NCBI GenBank assembly: GCA_046153945.1
Contig: JBJXFF010000025.1
Location: forward strand, 1-64,000
Reading direction: 5' to 3'
DNA length: 64,000 bases
Source: SXOA01 sp046153945
Lineage (GTDB): Bacteria; Planctomycetota; Planctomycetia; Pirellulales; Pirellulaceae
Made by a program: the position numbers and the translations under genes. This document shows, piece by piece, positions 34,118 through 43,911 of this stretch. The notes beneath the pieces are model-generated. The model was not told where the DNA came from. It saw nothing but the letters and a program-made list of their open reading frames with translations, and made no database searches. Numbering within the stretch: the first letter of the stretch is position 1; every line of letters begins with the position of its first letter.

Positions 34118-36010
34118 ATGCTATCAAATCTCTGGTTCCGCCAGGAGAGTCTTTTCGCCTCGACCCTGCTGCTCCTTGTTGCGACATACACTGCACCAGC
34201 ATTTGCCTGGGATCCGCCCGGCCCCACGGACGGCGACCGCGAGCTGGCCGAATTCGACTTCAGCCCGTTTCGCACTCCGGAAACCGCGATTGCCGCCGAT
34301 GCTAAATCCGTCAGCACTGCGGCCACAGTCTCCACCAGCTTCCTCGGCCTCTACCTGGAACCCTTTGACGGCGGAAAACTAGTCGTCGCCGAAGTCGCCC
34401 TCAATTCACCGGCAGTGGCAGCGGGAGTTCTAGTCGGGGACGTGCTGCAAAGGATTGAAGACCAACCACTGGCCTCCCCGAGTCAGCTCCGCGATTGGAT
34501 TCTCTCGCAGTCACCCGGAAAGTCCGTCAAGCTCTCCCTCCTCCGCAACAATCAGCCGCTGGAACTCTCCGCCAAGCTCACCGCCACCAGCCGACCGCTC
34601 AATTCAACAAACTCTGCAAGCCGTCCCCGCCCCATCCTCGGCGTGCAACTCGAGGACGCCAAGGAGGCCGCCGGCGCACTCATTCGCGAAATCATCGCCG
34701 GTTCCCCCGCCGAAAAGATCGGTCTGAAGGCTGGTGACATCATCGCCCGCGTCGATGGGAACGAAACCAAGGACTCCGCCGTCTTTCGCGAAAAGATGTC
34801 CGGCAAGGTGCCCGGCGATAAGGTCAAAGTCGTCGTCAAGCGCGAAGCGGAAGAGAAGGAGTTTGAAGTCCAACTCGCTTCCTCGGAGCCGGCCCGCAAT
34901 TTCGACCCCACCCGCGGCAGTGGGGCGTGGCGGCGGGACGTTTACAACCTGGCGGTCGTCCTCGTGCAGTTCCCCGACCAAAAGCACAACGACAAAATCC
35001 CCCGCGAGGCCTGGGAACAATTGATGTTCAGCGACGGTCGCTACATCGACAAAAGCGTTACTGGCCAGACCGTCTACGGCAGCGTGAAAGATTACTACCG
35101 CGAACAATCCTACGGCAAACTTCGAGTCGAGGGAAAAGTCTTTGACTGGGTGGAAGTCAGCAAACCCAAAAACGAATACACCACCGGAACGAACGCCAAC
35201 AACAAGGGGATCTTCCTCGGCGAGACTCTCGACAAACTGCTGGAGCGGGAGGGGAAACAGGCCCTCGCTGATTTCGACGGCGTTTTTTATGTCTATGCCG
35301 GGGAACGAGTCCGGACCAACCGGGGCGGGCTCTACTGGCCCCATCGGGCCAATTTTAACCACGACCGGCGGCGGGTGCAGTACTTCATCTGTCCGGAAGG
35401 GGGCAATAACATCACCGACATCAGCGTCGTCTGCCATGAGTTCGGCCACATGCTCGGCCTTCCCGATCTATACGCCCGCCCAGAAAACCCAGGCTCCGAA
35501 GGAATGAGCATTTGGTGCGCGATGTCCAACCAAGCCCCGAACGGCCGGCCGCAGCATTTCAGCGCCTGGTGCAAAGAACAGCTCGGTTGGATTACGCCGA
35601 CGGTGATTGACCCGGCCATTAAACAGAAACTGCTTTTGGACCCCGTCGAGAGCGGCTCGCGGCAGTGCTACAAGATTTTGCTCCGGAGCGATGGGAGCGA
35701 GTATCTGCTGCTAGAGAATCGCCGCAAGCTCGGCTTCGACGCCAGCCTGCCGAGCGAAGGGCTGCTGATCTGGCGGGTGGTCGGCAACCGGCCGATGCTC
35801 GAGGAATCTCACGGCATCGAAGGCCCCGCCGGCCCCGGCTCCTTCCGCGACGCCGTCCCCTACCCCTCCAAGGCCAACAACTCCTTTACCCCCTACACCA
35901 CCCCCTCCAGCCGCTCGCAACTCGGCGGCGGCCTCCCCGTGCACATCACCAACATCAAGGAACACGCGGACGGACGGGTGACGTTTTATGTGGGGTATGA
36001 GTTTGAGTGA
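34118..36010 (+). CDS. Exported M6-family metalloprotease with two PDZ domains
   Basis: 630 residues from ATG 34118; ATG 34103 is an equally possible start and the frame extends further without protein character. A signal peptide (SLFASTLLLLVATYTAPAFA) is followed by PDZ domain 1 (~72-160), PDZ domain 2 (~170-257; ILGVQLEDAKEAAGALIREI, SPAEKIGLKAGDIIARVDG), then an M6 (immune-inhibitor-A-like) zincin. Its zinc motif is HEFGH at 440-444 within VVCHEFGHMLGLPDLY. The protease half ends in a beta domain. PDZ domains ahead of M6 suggest substrate docking in the periplasm or at the cell surface. Single-gene unit. Confidence 0.88.
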   Translation: MLSNLWFRQESLFASTLLLLVATYTAPAFAWDPPGPTDGDRELAEFDFSPFRTPETAIAADAKSVSTAATVSTSFLGLYLEPFDGGKLVVAEVALNSPAVAAGVLVGDVLQRIEDQPLASPSQLRDWILSQSPGKSVKLSLLRNNQPLELSAKLTATSRPLNSTNSASRPRPILGVQLEDAKEAAGALIREIIAGSPAEKIGLKAGDIIARVDGNETKDSAVFREKMSGKVPGDKVKVVVKREAEEKEFEVQLASSEPARNFDPTRGSGAWRRDVYNLAVVLVQFPDQKHNDKIPREAWEQLMFSDGRYIDKSVTGQTVYGSVKDYYREQSYGKLRVEGKVFDWVEVSKPKNEYTTGTNANNKGIFLGETLDKLLEREGKQALADFDGVFYVYAGERVRTNRGGLYWPHRANFNHDRRRVQYFICPEGGNNITDISVVCHEFGHMLGLPDLYARPENPGSEGMSIWCAMSNQAPNGRPQHFSAWCKEQLGWITPTVIDPAIKQKLLLDPVESGSRQCYKILLRSDGSEYLLLENRRKLGFDASLPSEGLLIWRVVGNRPMLEESHGIEGPAGPGSFRDAVPYPSKANNSFTPYTTPSSRSQLGGGLPVHITNIKEHADGRVTFYVGYEFE

Positions 36011-36077
36011 GCGCTCATGTGCCTCATTGAGTAGTGATTGGATGAGTGTCGATAGCAGGACGGCCTATCAGACTGGC

Positions 36078-36602
36078 CTACTTAAGTTCGGTTTCAAACG
36101 TGCAAACGACGTTCTCGTAGAATTCGCCGTTTAACTCCAGGGCGACTTTCGAAACATGCAGAATGATCAGGTGGTAGTAGTCGCCGCTTTCGACCACATA
36201 TAACATCAACACGAATTCCGTTTCAGGATCGGCGATTAATTCACGCTTGCTGGCGTCGACGTTGCCGAATTTGATCGTGCTCCATTTGGAATCCTTCCAG
36301 CGGGACGCGCCCTTGGGCAAAAGTGCATTTGCCATGGACTCACGATACTCACTCAATGTGCCGCTCCCCTCAACCGTGTTGACGATTGCGGTGATGGCGG
36401 CGAGGCCGTCTTGAGAGGTCAACGCGAAGGTGTCTCCCTTATCCGTCGAGGTCCATTTCGACGGGGCGACGAACGTCGTCCCCAGGTGCGATGTGAAATT
36501 GACGAAAGTATCTTGGGCCATGTGCGAGCTGTCCTTCTCCTTATTGCACGCAACACAGATGATGCACAGCAAAAGGAATGAAATGGCAAGAGTACGATTC
36601 AT
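36078..36602 (-). CDS. Small lipoprotein, PsbP/DUF1795-like
   Basis: 174 residues. The signal peptide ends in a lipobox (FLLLCIICVAC, Cys 19), so it is probably lipid-anchored. The mature part alternates beta strands and one helix, with THLGTTFVAPSKW-type opening strands and DYYHLIILHVSK near the end, which resembles the PsbP/DUF1795 fold seen in many bacterial lipoproteins (recalled). The function is unknown. Convergent with the M6 protease gene. Confidence 0.7.
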   Translation of the reverse strand: MNRTLAISFLLLCIICVACNKEKDSSHMAQDTFVNFTSHLGTTFVAPSKWTSTDKGDTFALTSQDGLAAITAIVNTVEGSGTLSEYRESMANALLPKGASRWKDSKWSTIKFGNVDASKRELIADPETEFVLMLYVVESGDYYHLIILHVSKVALELNGEFYENVVCTFETELK

Positions 36603-36992
36603 GAAGTTGCCAGATGGTAATTATCGCTCGTCACGTCCGGCCAAAATAACTCCCCTTTGATGCCATGTCAAACTGCCCCCGAACGATCCGCAGTTCTCTG
36701 CGGGAAGCACCTGCCCTCGATGAATAACTGCCACTGACCAGGATTCCGCAGCCCTCTTTCAAAAACTCGCCGCAAGCCCAAGAGCCATCATGCTTTAGCT
36801 GGCAGAGACCCTAGATACCAGCGCGTGAGCTATTCATGTTTTGCGCGTCACTTGCATCCATTTCAGCAGATGAGGCAACCTTTGTCCCCAGTTTCAATCT
36901 GCGGACATCTGCGTAATCTGTGGACGCCATTCGCCGGAGCGCCTGTTTTCTCATAATTCCTAGTCGTGACAAAGCACTAGATTCCCTTTTGG
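36603..36992. other. Intergenic, no gene seen
   Basis: 390 bases between a lipoprotein start and the SNF2 stop. Open frames here are short and lack coding character. I see no strong hairpin, tRNA or repeat. Confidence 0.6.
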
Positions 36993-39900
36993 CTAACTCA
37001 ATAATGCCCGCAAATCCTCTGCAGTCAGGTTCTGCAGCAGACTGCCGTCGGCGGAGATGATGGCGTCGGCGAGGTCCCGCTTGCTGCTTTGTAGTTCCAG
37101 GATTTTTTCCTCCACGGTGTCGCGGGCGATGAGGCGGTAGGCGAAGACCCGGCGGGTTTGGCCGATGCGGTGGGCTCGGTCGACCGCCTGGGCCTCGACT
37201 GCCGGGTTCCACCAGGGGTCGAGAATGAAGACATAGTCCGCTGCTGTCAGGTTCAGCCCTCGCCCGCCGGCTTTCAGGCTGACGAGGAACACGGGGCAGG
37301 CGGAGTCGGTTTGAAAGCGGTCTACCCGCGCTTGGCGGTCGCGAGTCTTGCCGTCCAGGTATTCGTAGACGACTTTCTGTTCGTCGAGCTTCGCGCGGAC
37401 GATGTCGAGGAGCTTGGTGAATTGCGAGAACACCAGCACTTTGTGTCCCTCCGCGACAATCTCCTCCAGTTGCTCCAGCAGGACTTCAAGTTTGGCACTC
37501 GATTCCTTTTTCTTCTTGTCGTCGAGGAGGCCGTTGTGGCAGGCGGCCTGGCGGAGCCGCAACAATGCTTCGAGCACATGGATTTTGGATTTTGCCAGCC
37601 CTTCGCTTTCGATCCGCGAAGTGAGGCTGAGCCGGTAATATTCCCGGAGCTGGTTGTACTGCTTCCGTTCCTTGGGGGAGAGGTCGCAGTAGATGGTCTG
37701 CTCGGTTTTTTCGGGGAGTTCCTTGAGAACTTGCCCCTTCGTTCGCCGCAAGACGAACGGAGCGATGGCCTTGGACAATGTTTTTAAGTTGGTGCGGTCC
37801 TCCGCGGCTACGTCGGCCGTGGAGAAGCGGCGGAATGCCTCGGATTGGCCGAGCATGCCGGGATTAAGGAATTCGAAGAGGGACCAAAGCTCGCCGAGAT
37901 GATTTTCAATCGGCGTGCCGCTCATAGCCAGCCGATGCTTGGCCGTCAGCAGGCGGCAGGCTTTGGCACTTTGCGACTGGGCGTTCTTGATCGCTTGGGC
38001 TTCGTCCAGAATCGCATATTCGAAGGGAACATCTTTGAGCTTGATGATGTCGCGGATGAGCGTGCCGTACGTGGTGATAACCAGGTCGTATTCTTTGAGT
38101 TGGTCCCATTGCTGGCCGCGCTCCTTGTGGGCGAAGTCAAGGACTTTGAGCTGCGGAGCGAATTTCGCCGCCTCCTGCATCCAGTTGAAAACAAGGCTCC
38201 GCGGCACGACCACAAGCGACGGGATTGGCGAATCCCCATCCTTCTTGCGGCTCCCTTTGAGCGACTGCAGAAGCGAGAGGACCTGAATGGTTTTGCCCAG
38301 CCCCATGTCATCGGCGAGGCAACCGCCGAAGCCGAACTCGCGCAGGAAATGGAGCCATCCGAGACCGTCCCGCTGATAATCCCGGAGCGTGCCGACAAAG
38401 CCGCGGGGCTGGGTCTTGGGTTTGATTCCCTGGAACGATTGCAGCTTCTTGCGCCAGGCGGAAAACTGTTTGTCGAGCGTCACGTCCGGCTGGCTGGCGA
38501 GCAGGGCGTCGAGCAGCAAAGCCTGGGAGGGTTTGAAACGGACTTCTCCCTCTTCCGTGGAACCGAGGGCCGCCAAGTTCCCGAATTTCGCCAGCCACTC
38601 TTCGGGGAGAATCCCCTGCGTTCCGTCCCCGAGCTTGATGTACTTCTCTCCCTTGCGAACGGCCGCCAGAAGCTCCGGCAGAGTCGCCATGACGCCGCCG
38701 AAATCGAACTCGCCATCGAGGCCGAACCAATCGACGCCGGAAGTGACGGTGAGCTTGAATTCCCCCGGCCGCCGAATCAGCCGGCCTTCCGCTTCCACGG
38801 TCCAGCCGCGGGCGGAGAGTTTATCGACGACACTGGCGAGCTTGCCGGCGGGGAGTTCTAGATCGCTGACATCTTTCTGGTCGTAGTAGCGAGGAGCATC
38901 CTTGAATCCAAGCAGTGGGAGATCGCTGAGCAATTGTTGTTCGGCCGGCAGATCGCGAACAAGAAGACTCTCCGCCGTGTCGTCCAAAATCACCGCCGCT
39001 GTTTGGCCCCAAGGAATCTCCCGGCCGTCATAGTTAAACTTGACGGCGGCCCGCAGCTTGTTGGCGAGATACAGTTCCTTGAAGGGCGAAAGTCGCATCA
39101 CGCCGCGAGGCACTGGACGCTGCTCAGGCAAGCGGAGGCTCTCGCACAATTCCATCTCCGGCAACGAGCCTTGACGCCAGAGCCGTTTGAGAAGTTCCGT
39201 CCGCTCGGTGAACGGGACGCGGACGCTTCCCTCCTTGCGCAATAGCACAATCCACGGAAAGTGAACGCTGGCATCCATACGGGCGAGCTTCCCCTCGTGC
39301 AGTACCAGGCCGTCACTCACCAGCAGGGCGACATCTTTCAGTTGCAGGGGCTCTGACCCATCGCGAGTCAGTTGCCCCGAGATAGTCCATTCTTTGGCGG
39401 CATCGTCGGCCGTGATGACGAGTCGGAATCGCCAGGCGGGGCCGTCGTCCCAGGAGACCAGCTTTTCGGGCTCCGCGACCGCAGCGTCCGCCGAGAGCGC
39501 CCAGAGGAATCGGCCTGACTGGCAGAGCCGCGGGAGGAGTGCATTGAAAGCCAGGGGGAGGAGCACGATGCTCGCCGCCTTCGATTCATAGCCACCGTAG
39601 GAATAGCGATAAGAATAGTTCTGCTGCAAGCGCCAACCATTCTCGGTGTCGTGGTTGGTAATCAAACCAACCAGCAGCTCCGCTTCCTGGGGATCGTGCC
39701 AGCTTTTCAATTCAGAGCGGCTAATCGCCAATTTTTTGAAGCCCCCGAATTCTCCATTTTTCTTCCTTTCCCGCTGCCGCAGTTCGATGACCAGGTGTCC
39801 GACGGACAGGCTGCTCGTGATATCGAGGACGAACCAGGTTTGCCGCGTCTTGGACTGGAAGGGCACCGCCAGGCTCCGCGGCTGGCCGGAGAGTTGCGGC

Positions 39901-40400
39901 GGACGAAGAACGGAGTCGAGCAAGGTGCGCCAGCGAGGTGGTGGTGGCGGAGCGGGCTTGACTGGCCCTCGCCTGTATCCCTTGTTGGATCCCAACGGGC
40001 GAGGCGAGAAATAGTCTTCGTATTCGTTCTCATCCTCCGGCTCCCAATCATTTTCGTCCGGCGGGAGTAGCTGATTTTCAACGATCAAGCTTCTATGCAA
40101 CGGAAACGGTGCGGCAGCGAGTTGCGACTGCGCCTGCATAATGGTCGCCCAGATATGCTTGCAGTTTCCGCTACTCTCAAAGTATGGGCACGAACAGGAA
40201 ACCTTGAGAACTCCCTCGCGGGCTTCGGAAAGTTCGAGGGCAACCAAATAATCGCCACCGTTTCCCTGTACCTTCGCCACAATTTCCTGGGGAGTGGCCT
40301 GAGCGACATTAACGCGGCGCTGGTAGTAGTAGCTGTTTCCCTTGGTGCGGACCCGCGACTCAAATTCCGGTTGCAGTCGGGTTGTGATGGACGTGGCCAA
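36993..40400 (-). CDS. SWIM zinc-finger SNF2-family helicase
   Basis: About 1135 residues. An N-terminal SWIM finger (SCSCPYFESSGNCKHIWA; C-x-C ... C-x-H at about residues 69-82) is followed by a long middle region, then the SNF2 ATPase: DYQRDGLGWLHFL, Walker A DDMGLGKT, motif II ILDEAQ, FVLRRTKGQVLKELP, and C-terminal motifs GGRGLNLTAADYVFILDPWW and DRAHRIGQ. Such proteins remodel protein-DNA complexes. No ATG is available near the start: TTG 40400 has an excellent AAGGAGG four bases upstream, while a TTG at 40439 has none. It lies 141 bases after tilS on the same strand. Confidence 0.9.
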   Translation of the reverse strand: MATSITTRLQPEFESRVRTKGNSYYYQRRVNVAQATPQEIVAKVQGNGGDYLVALELSEAREGVLKVSCSCPYFESSGNCKHIWATIMQAQSQLAAAPFPLHRSLIVENQLLPPDENDWEPEDENEYEDYFSPRPLGSNKGYRRGPVKPAPPPPPRWRTLLDSVLRPPQLSGQPRSLAVPFQSKTRQTWFVLDITSSLSVGHLVIELRQRERKKNGEFGGFKKLAISRSELKSWHDPQEAELLVGLITNHDTENGWRLQQNYSYRYSYGGYESKAASIVLLPLAFNALLPRLCQSGRFLWALSADAAVAEPEKLVSWDDGPAWRFRLVITADDAAKEWTISGQLTRDGSEPLQLKDVALLVSDGLVLHEGKLARMDASVHFPWIVLLRKEGSVRVPFTERTELLKRLWRQGSLPEMELCESLRLPEQRPVPRGVMRLSPFKELYLANKLRAAVKFNYDGREIPWGQTAAVILDDTAESLLVRDLPAEQQLLSDLPLLGFKDAPRYYDQKDVSDLELPAGKLASVVDKLSARGWTVEAEGRLIRRPGEFKLTVTSGVDWFGLDGEFDFGGVMATLPELLAAVRKGEKYIKLGDGTQGILPEEWLAKFGNLAALGSTEEGEVRFKPSQALLLDALLASQPDVTLDKQFSAWRKKLQSFQGIKPKTQPRGFVGTLRDYQRDGLGWLHFLREFGFGGCLADDMGLGKTIQVLSLLQSLKGSRKKDGDSPIPSLVVVPRSLVFNWMQEAAKFAPQLKVLDFAHKERGQQWDQLKEYDLVITTYGTLIRDIIKLKDVPFEYAILDEAQAIKNAQSQSAKACRLLTAKHRLAMSGTPIENHLGELWSLFEFLNPGMLGQSEAFRRFSTADVAAEDRTNLKTLSKAIAPFVLRRTKGQVLKELPEKTEQTIYCDLSPKERKQYNQLREYYRLSLTSRIESEGLAKSKIHVLEALLRLRQAACHNGLLDDKKKKESSAKLEVLLEQLEEIVAEGHKVLVFSQFTKLLDIVRAKLDEQKVVYEYLDGKTRDRQARVDRFQTDSACPVFLVSLKAGGRGLNLTAADYVFILDPWWNPAVEAQAVDRAHRIGQTRRVFAYRLIARDTVEEKILELQSSKRDLADAIISADGSLLQNLTAEDLRALLS

Positions 40401-40541
40401 GGTGCCTCCTTGCGTGGCTGGCGAAAATCGCTCAGGCAAATGCGATGAATGCTCGCTACATCGAACGAGTTAAGAATCAGTTTATCGATGTTCTGCCGCG
40501 ATGGATAGACTTTTTCAGAACCTGCGATTTTTCCGGCATCT

Positions 40542-41537
40542 TCAATTCAAACTGCGAGAGAGCTTTAACTCATCGCCTATTCTCTCCGCCCGGATGCCGC
40601 CAGGAAGTGTTTGCGCGGCAGCGGTTGCTGCGGGTTGTTGCGCGAGCGTCGCGAGCTGGTCCCATTTCTCCAGGGTCATGTCTTGTTGCGGCCAGTGGTG
40701 GTCGGACCAGAGGCGGAGGAAGAACTCGCGGAGGAGATGGCGGTGGAGAGGGGCGAGAGCGGCACAGTCGATGACGAGGGTGTTGTCACGATGCTGAACG
40801 TGGGAGAGGAGGGGCTGGACGAGGGAAGCTAGGAGGTCCTGGTTTTCTTCCGCCAGCTTGCCGAGGCGGAGCAGAGAGGAGCGAAGCGAGGGGGCGTATT
40901 CTCTTTCCAGCAACGGCAGCAGTTGGTGGCGGAGGCGGTTGCGGGTGATGGCGGGAGAGGCGTTGCTGGAATCTTCCCGGAAAAGTTGTTGGTGAGAGGA
41001 GAGATAGGCCAGAACTTCGATGCGGGTGACGGTGAGGAGAGGTCGAAGCAGGGAAATTCCAGGTGAAAGCTCGCGAGCTTTGGGAATCCCTGCCAGCCCG
41101 CTGATGCCTGTACCGCGGAGGATGCGGTGCAGGACCGTTTCCACCTGGTCGTCAGCAGTATGGGCGGTGACAACATAGCGGGCTCCGACCCGCTCGGCCG
41201 CCGCGATCAGGAATTCGTACCTTGCCTCGCGAGCTGCCGCCTCAATGCCGTCGCCGGTGGAACCCGTGGGTGCATCGCTGCTGCCGCACTCAACCGGGAT
41301 GTTTAGTTGATTTGCCAGGCCGCGGACGAAAACTTCGTCGGAGTCGGACTCCGCTCCTCGCAGATGGTGGTTGAAATGAGCGGCAATCAGCCGTCCTTCG
41401 CCGGCACCTCCCTTCAATTCTAACAGTCCCCGAAGCAGCGCCACGCTATCCGCTCCGCCGGAGACGGCGACGAGAACCGTCACATCCTGCCAGGAGGCGG
41501 GAGGGAAGGCGGTGGCCAGTTTGGGTAGGAAAAGCAT
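40542..41537 (-). CDS. tilS: tRNA(Ile)-lysidine synthase
   Basis: 331 residues. It ligates lysine to C34 of tRNA(Ile2), allowing AUA decoding. The ATP PP-loop SGGADS is at 26-31; further signatures are HFNHHLRG, EAAAREARYEFL, TAHTADDQVETVLHRILRGTG and a conserved RPLL segment. The C-terminal region (TLEKWDQLATLA, LPGGIRAERIGDELKL) is the shortened TilS tail. Essential in the family. The SNF2 gene follows in the same direction. Confidence 0.94.
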   Translation of the reverse strand: MLFLPKLATAFPPASWQDVTVLVAVSGGADSVALLRGLLELKGGAGEGRLIAAHFNHHLRGAESDSDEVFVRGLANQLNIPVECGSSDAPTGSTGDGIEAAAREARYEFLIAAAERVGARYVVTAHTADDQVETVLHRILRGTGISGLAGIPKARELSPGISLLRPLLTVTRIEVLAYLSSHQQLFREDSSNASPAITRNRLRHQLLPLLEREYAPSLRSSLLRLGKLAEENQDLLASLVQPLLSHVQHRDNTLVIDCAALAPLHRHLLREFFLRLWSDHHWPQQDMTLEKWDQLATLAQQPAATAAAQTLPGGIRAERIGDELKLSRSLN

Positions 41538-41934
41538 GGAAATGTCATGGAAAGCGGAAAGCAGTGGGGTTATCTGTCGACTCTCCGACTAACCTCCAAC
41601 CTCCAACCTCTCCTCTCTAACCTCTTCTCTCTCAATCTAGTTGCAGTTGCGTCAGCCTCTGTTACCATACAAGGTAACGCGGGGGAGGCAACGTCGCTTC
41701 TCCCCGCCACGTAGGGGCCATGTTTTTGAAAGCATGGCATTAGTAAATAATGAGGTTCGTGCCGGCCGCCTAGAAGAATAGCACCGGCAACAGAACGGTT
41801 TGACGCACGCTTGATGCCGTAATGTCCGCTGCCGCAAAGTCTTGCGTCAGCCGGCATGTTCGGAACTGGATTTCAGCACTGGGTTTTAAGCTATTTGTGT
41901 TTGCCCTTTTCACCCCCTAGCCGCGGAGGGAGCC
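41538..41934. other. Intergenic with several stem-loops
   Basis: 397 bases. It holds pyrimidine-rich repeats (CTAACCTCCAACCTCCAACC at 41589-41608 region), a nested stem GCCTC-GTTACC-loop-GGTAAC-GAGGC (about 41655-41689), a CCCC/GGGG stem next to it, and GCCATG/CATGGC around 41717-41738. A 95-codon minus-strand frame (41570-41857) shows no coding evidence. It could hold a structured RNA; not proven. Confidence 0.4.
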
Positions 41935-42183
41935 ATGAATCTAATTCTGCTCATTTTGCGGCTGCTGTTTGGCCGCCCTGGAGATAGCTCCACCCGGATG
42001 ATGCCGATGGCGGTGCGCTCGGATGGCCGGACGCACACGCTTCGTGGCAAATCCTGGCCGGGAAATTGGCTGGCCGCCTGCGCCGAATGGCTGAAGCGAT
42101 TCTTCAGCCCGCCGCCGCGCCGCAAAGGGGGACCTTGGGGCCTGAAACCTGGCTGGGCCGATGGCCCCCGCCGGGACGAATAG
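41935..42183 (+). CDS. Small hypothetical protein, hydrophobic start and basic tail
   Basis: 82 residues from ATG 41935, which has a strong GGAGGG five bases upstream; that is the main reason to call it. It starts with a hydrophobic stretch (MNLILLILRLLFG) and continues basic and Pro/Trp-rich (FFSPPPRRKGGPWGLKPGW). Not recognised. It precedes rny by 168 bases on the same strand. Confidence 0.55.
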   Translation: MNLILLILRLLFGRPGDSSTRMMPMAVRSDGRTHTLRGKSWPGNWLAACAEWLKRFFSPPPRRKGGPWGLKPGWADGPRRDE

Positions 42184-42351
42184 CTTCGTTTTCAGTTCTT
42201 GACCATTGGGCGTGACGAGCGGACCTCGAAAGAGGAGCCGCGGTGTCATCTCTGTTGCACTGTCAGTCGCTTCGCGCTATCTCCGCGCGGGTGAACGACG
42301 CTCTGTTCTTCTCTGCCCTGCCGCCACGGCCCAGCCGATAAGGATGCTGCC

Positions 42352-43911
42352 GTGCCTAATGTGCCGATGTGGGTGATGATTGTATCTCTGGCTGTCGTGG
42401 CGGTGGCCACCTTTGGGGCCGTCAAGTTTATCGACCGTCTGCGGAAGCTGGATGTCGAAAATGAGGCCAAGCGGATTGTTGCCGAAGCGGAGCGCCAAGC
42501 GACGACAAAGCTCAAGGAAGCCGAGCTTTCCATCAAGGAAAAGGAGCTGACGCAGAAGCAGGAAGCCGAGAAAGTGCTCAACAAAAGCCGTGATGAACTG
42601 CGGGAAAAAGAGCGCTCGCTGGATAAGCGGCAAGAGATGGTCACCCAGCAAACGGACGACCTTCGCAAGCAGGAAAAGATTGCCGAGACCACGCAGCGGC
42701 GGTTCACGGAAAAGCTCGACGAAGTCAAAACCAAGAATGAGGAATTGAGCAAGGTCCTCGAACAACAACGGCAGTCGCTGCAGAACATCAGCGGCCTGAC
42801 CACGACCGAAGCGACTCGCCGGCTCATGGAAAAGCTGGAAAACGAGCTGCAGCAGGAGATGGGGACCGCGATCGTCAAGGCGGAGAGGCGGATGGCGGAG
42901 GTTGTCGACCAGAAATCACGGGAAATCTTGCTGACGGCCATTCAGCGGTATGCCGCGGCCCATACTGCCGAGAGCACGACCAGCACGGTCGATATTCCGA
43001 GCGACGAGATGAAAGGGCGGATCATCGGCCGCGAAGGTCGGAACATTCGGGCCTTTGAGAAGGTGACCGGCGTGGACGTCATTATCGACGACACTCCCGG
43101 CGTCGTGATCGTCAGCGGTTTCGACCCCGTCCGCCGGGAAATCGCCCGTCAGACTCTCAACAAGCTAATTGCCGACGGCCGGATTCACCCGACGCGGATT
43201 GAAGAAATCTTTGCCGCCACAACCAAGGAAATCGAAGCCTTCATCCAGAAAAAGGGGGAAGAAGCCGCCCAGGAAGTAAACGTTCACAATGTTCATCCCA
43301 AGGTGCTCTATATGCTGGGGCGTCTTCACTTCCGGACCAGCTACAGCCAGAACGTGCTGCGGCACAGCGTGGAGGTGGCGTTCCTGACCGGTCTGCTCGC
43401 CGAAATGATCGGCATGGACGGCGATGTGGGCCGGCGCTGCGGCCTGCTGCACGACATTGGCAAGGCGGCGGATCACGAGCTCGAAGGGGGCCATCCAAAA
43501 ATCGGAGCCGACATCCTCAAGCGACATGGCGAGAAGGCGGAAGTTGTGCATGCGGCTTTCGGCCATCACGACGAGATTGTGACCGAGTATCCCTACACCA
43601 TGCTCGTAGCGACGGGCGATGCGTGCAGCGCTTCTCGTCCCGGTGCCCGCCGCGAATCGCTCGAACGGTACATCAAACGCATGGAAGAACTCGAATCTAT
43701 TGCCTGCGGCTTCCCCGGCGTGGAACAGGCCTTCGCCATTCAGGCGGGGCGTGAACTCCGAGTCATCGCCAGCAGCCGCGACACCGACGACGCCAAAGCG
43801 GCCAAGATCTGCCGCGACATCGCCAAGGCGTTCGAGGAACAGCTTACCTATCCGGGAGAGATTAAGGTAACCGTGGTCCGTGAGTCTCGCTTCGTGGAAA
43901 CTGCGAAATAG
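42352..43911 (+). CDS. rny: Ribonuclease Y
   Basis: 519 residues from GTG 42352, supported by AAGGA seven bases upstream. One N-terminal transmembrane helix (MWVMIVSLAVVAVATFGAV) is followed by a ~170-residue charged coiled coil, a KH RNA-binding domain (GRIIGREGRNIRAFEKVTG), and an HD phosphodiesterase domain with LLHDIGKAADHE and AAFGHHDE. This is the complete RNase Y layout and normal length: a membrane-bound endonuclease that starts mRNA decay. The window shows no other degradosome gene nearby. Confidence 0.96.
   Translation: MPNVPMWVMIVSLAVVAVATFGAVKFIDRLRKLDVENEAKRIVAEAERQATTKLKEAELSIKEKELTQKQEAEKVLNKSRDELREKERSLDKRQEMVTQQTDDLRKQEKIAETTQRRFTEKLDEVKTKNEELSKVLEQQRQSLQNISGLTTTEATRRLMEKLENELQQEMGTAIVKAERRMAEVVDQKSREILLTAIQRYAAAHTAESTTSTVDIPSDEMKGRIIGREGRNIRAFEKVTGVDVIIDDTPGVVIVSGFDPVRREIARQTLNKLIADGRIHPTRIEEIFAATTKEIEAFIQKKGEEAAQEVNVHNVHPKVLYMLGRLHFRTSYSQNVLRHSVEVAFLTGLLAEMIGMDGDVGRRCGLLHDIGKAADHELEGGHPKIGADILKRHGEKAEVVHAAFGHHDEIVTEYPYTMLVATGDACSASRPGARRESLERYIKRMEELESIACGFPGVEQAFAIQAGRELRVIASSRDTDDAKAAKICRDIAKAFEEQLTYPGEIKVTVVRESRFVETAK

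Noticed and set aside
41570..41857. Minus-strand frame of 95 codons between tilS and the gene at 41935
   Set aside because: It lacks a ribosome site and protein-like composition; the DNA there is structured and partly repetitive.
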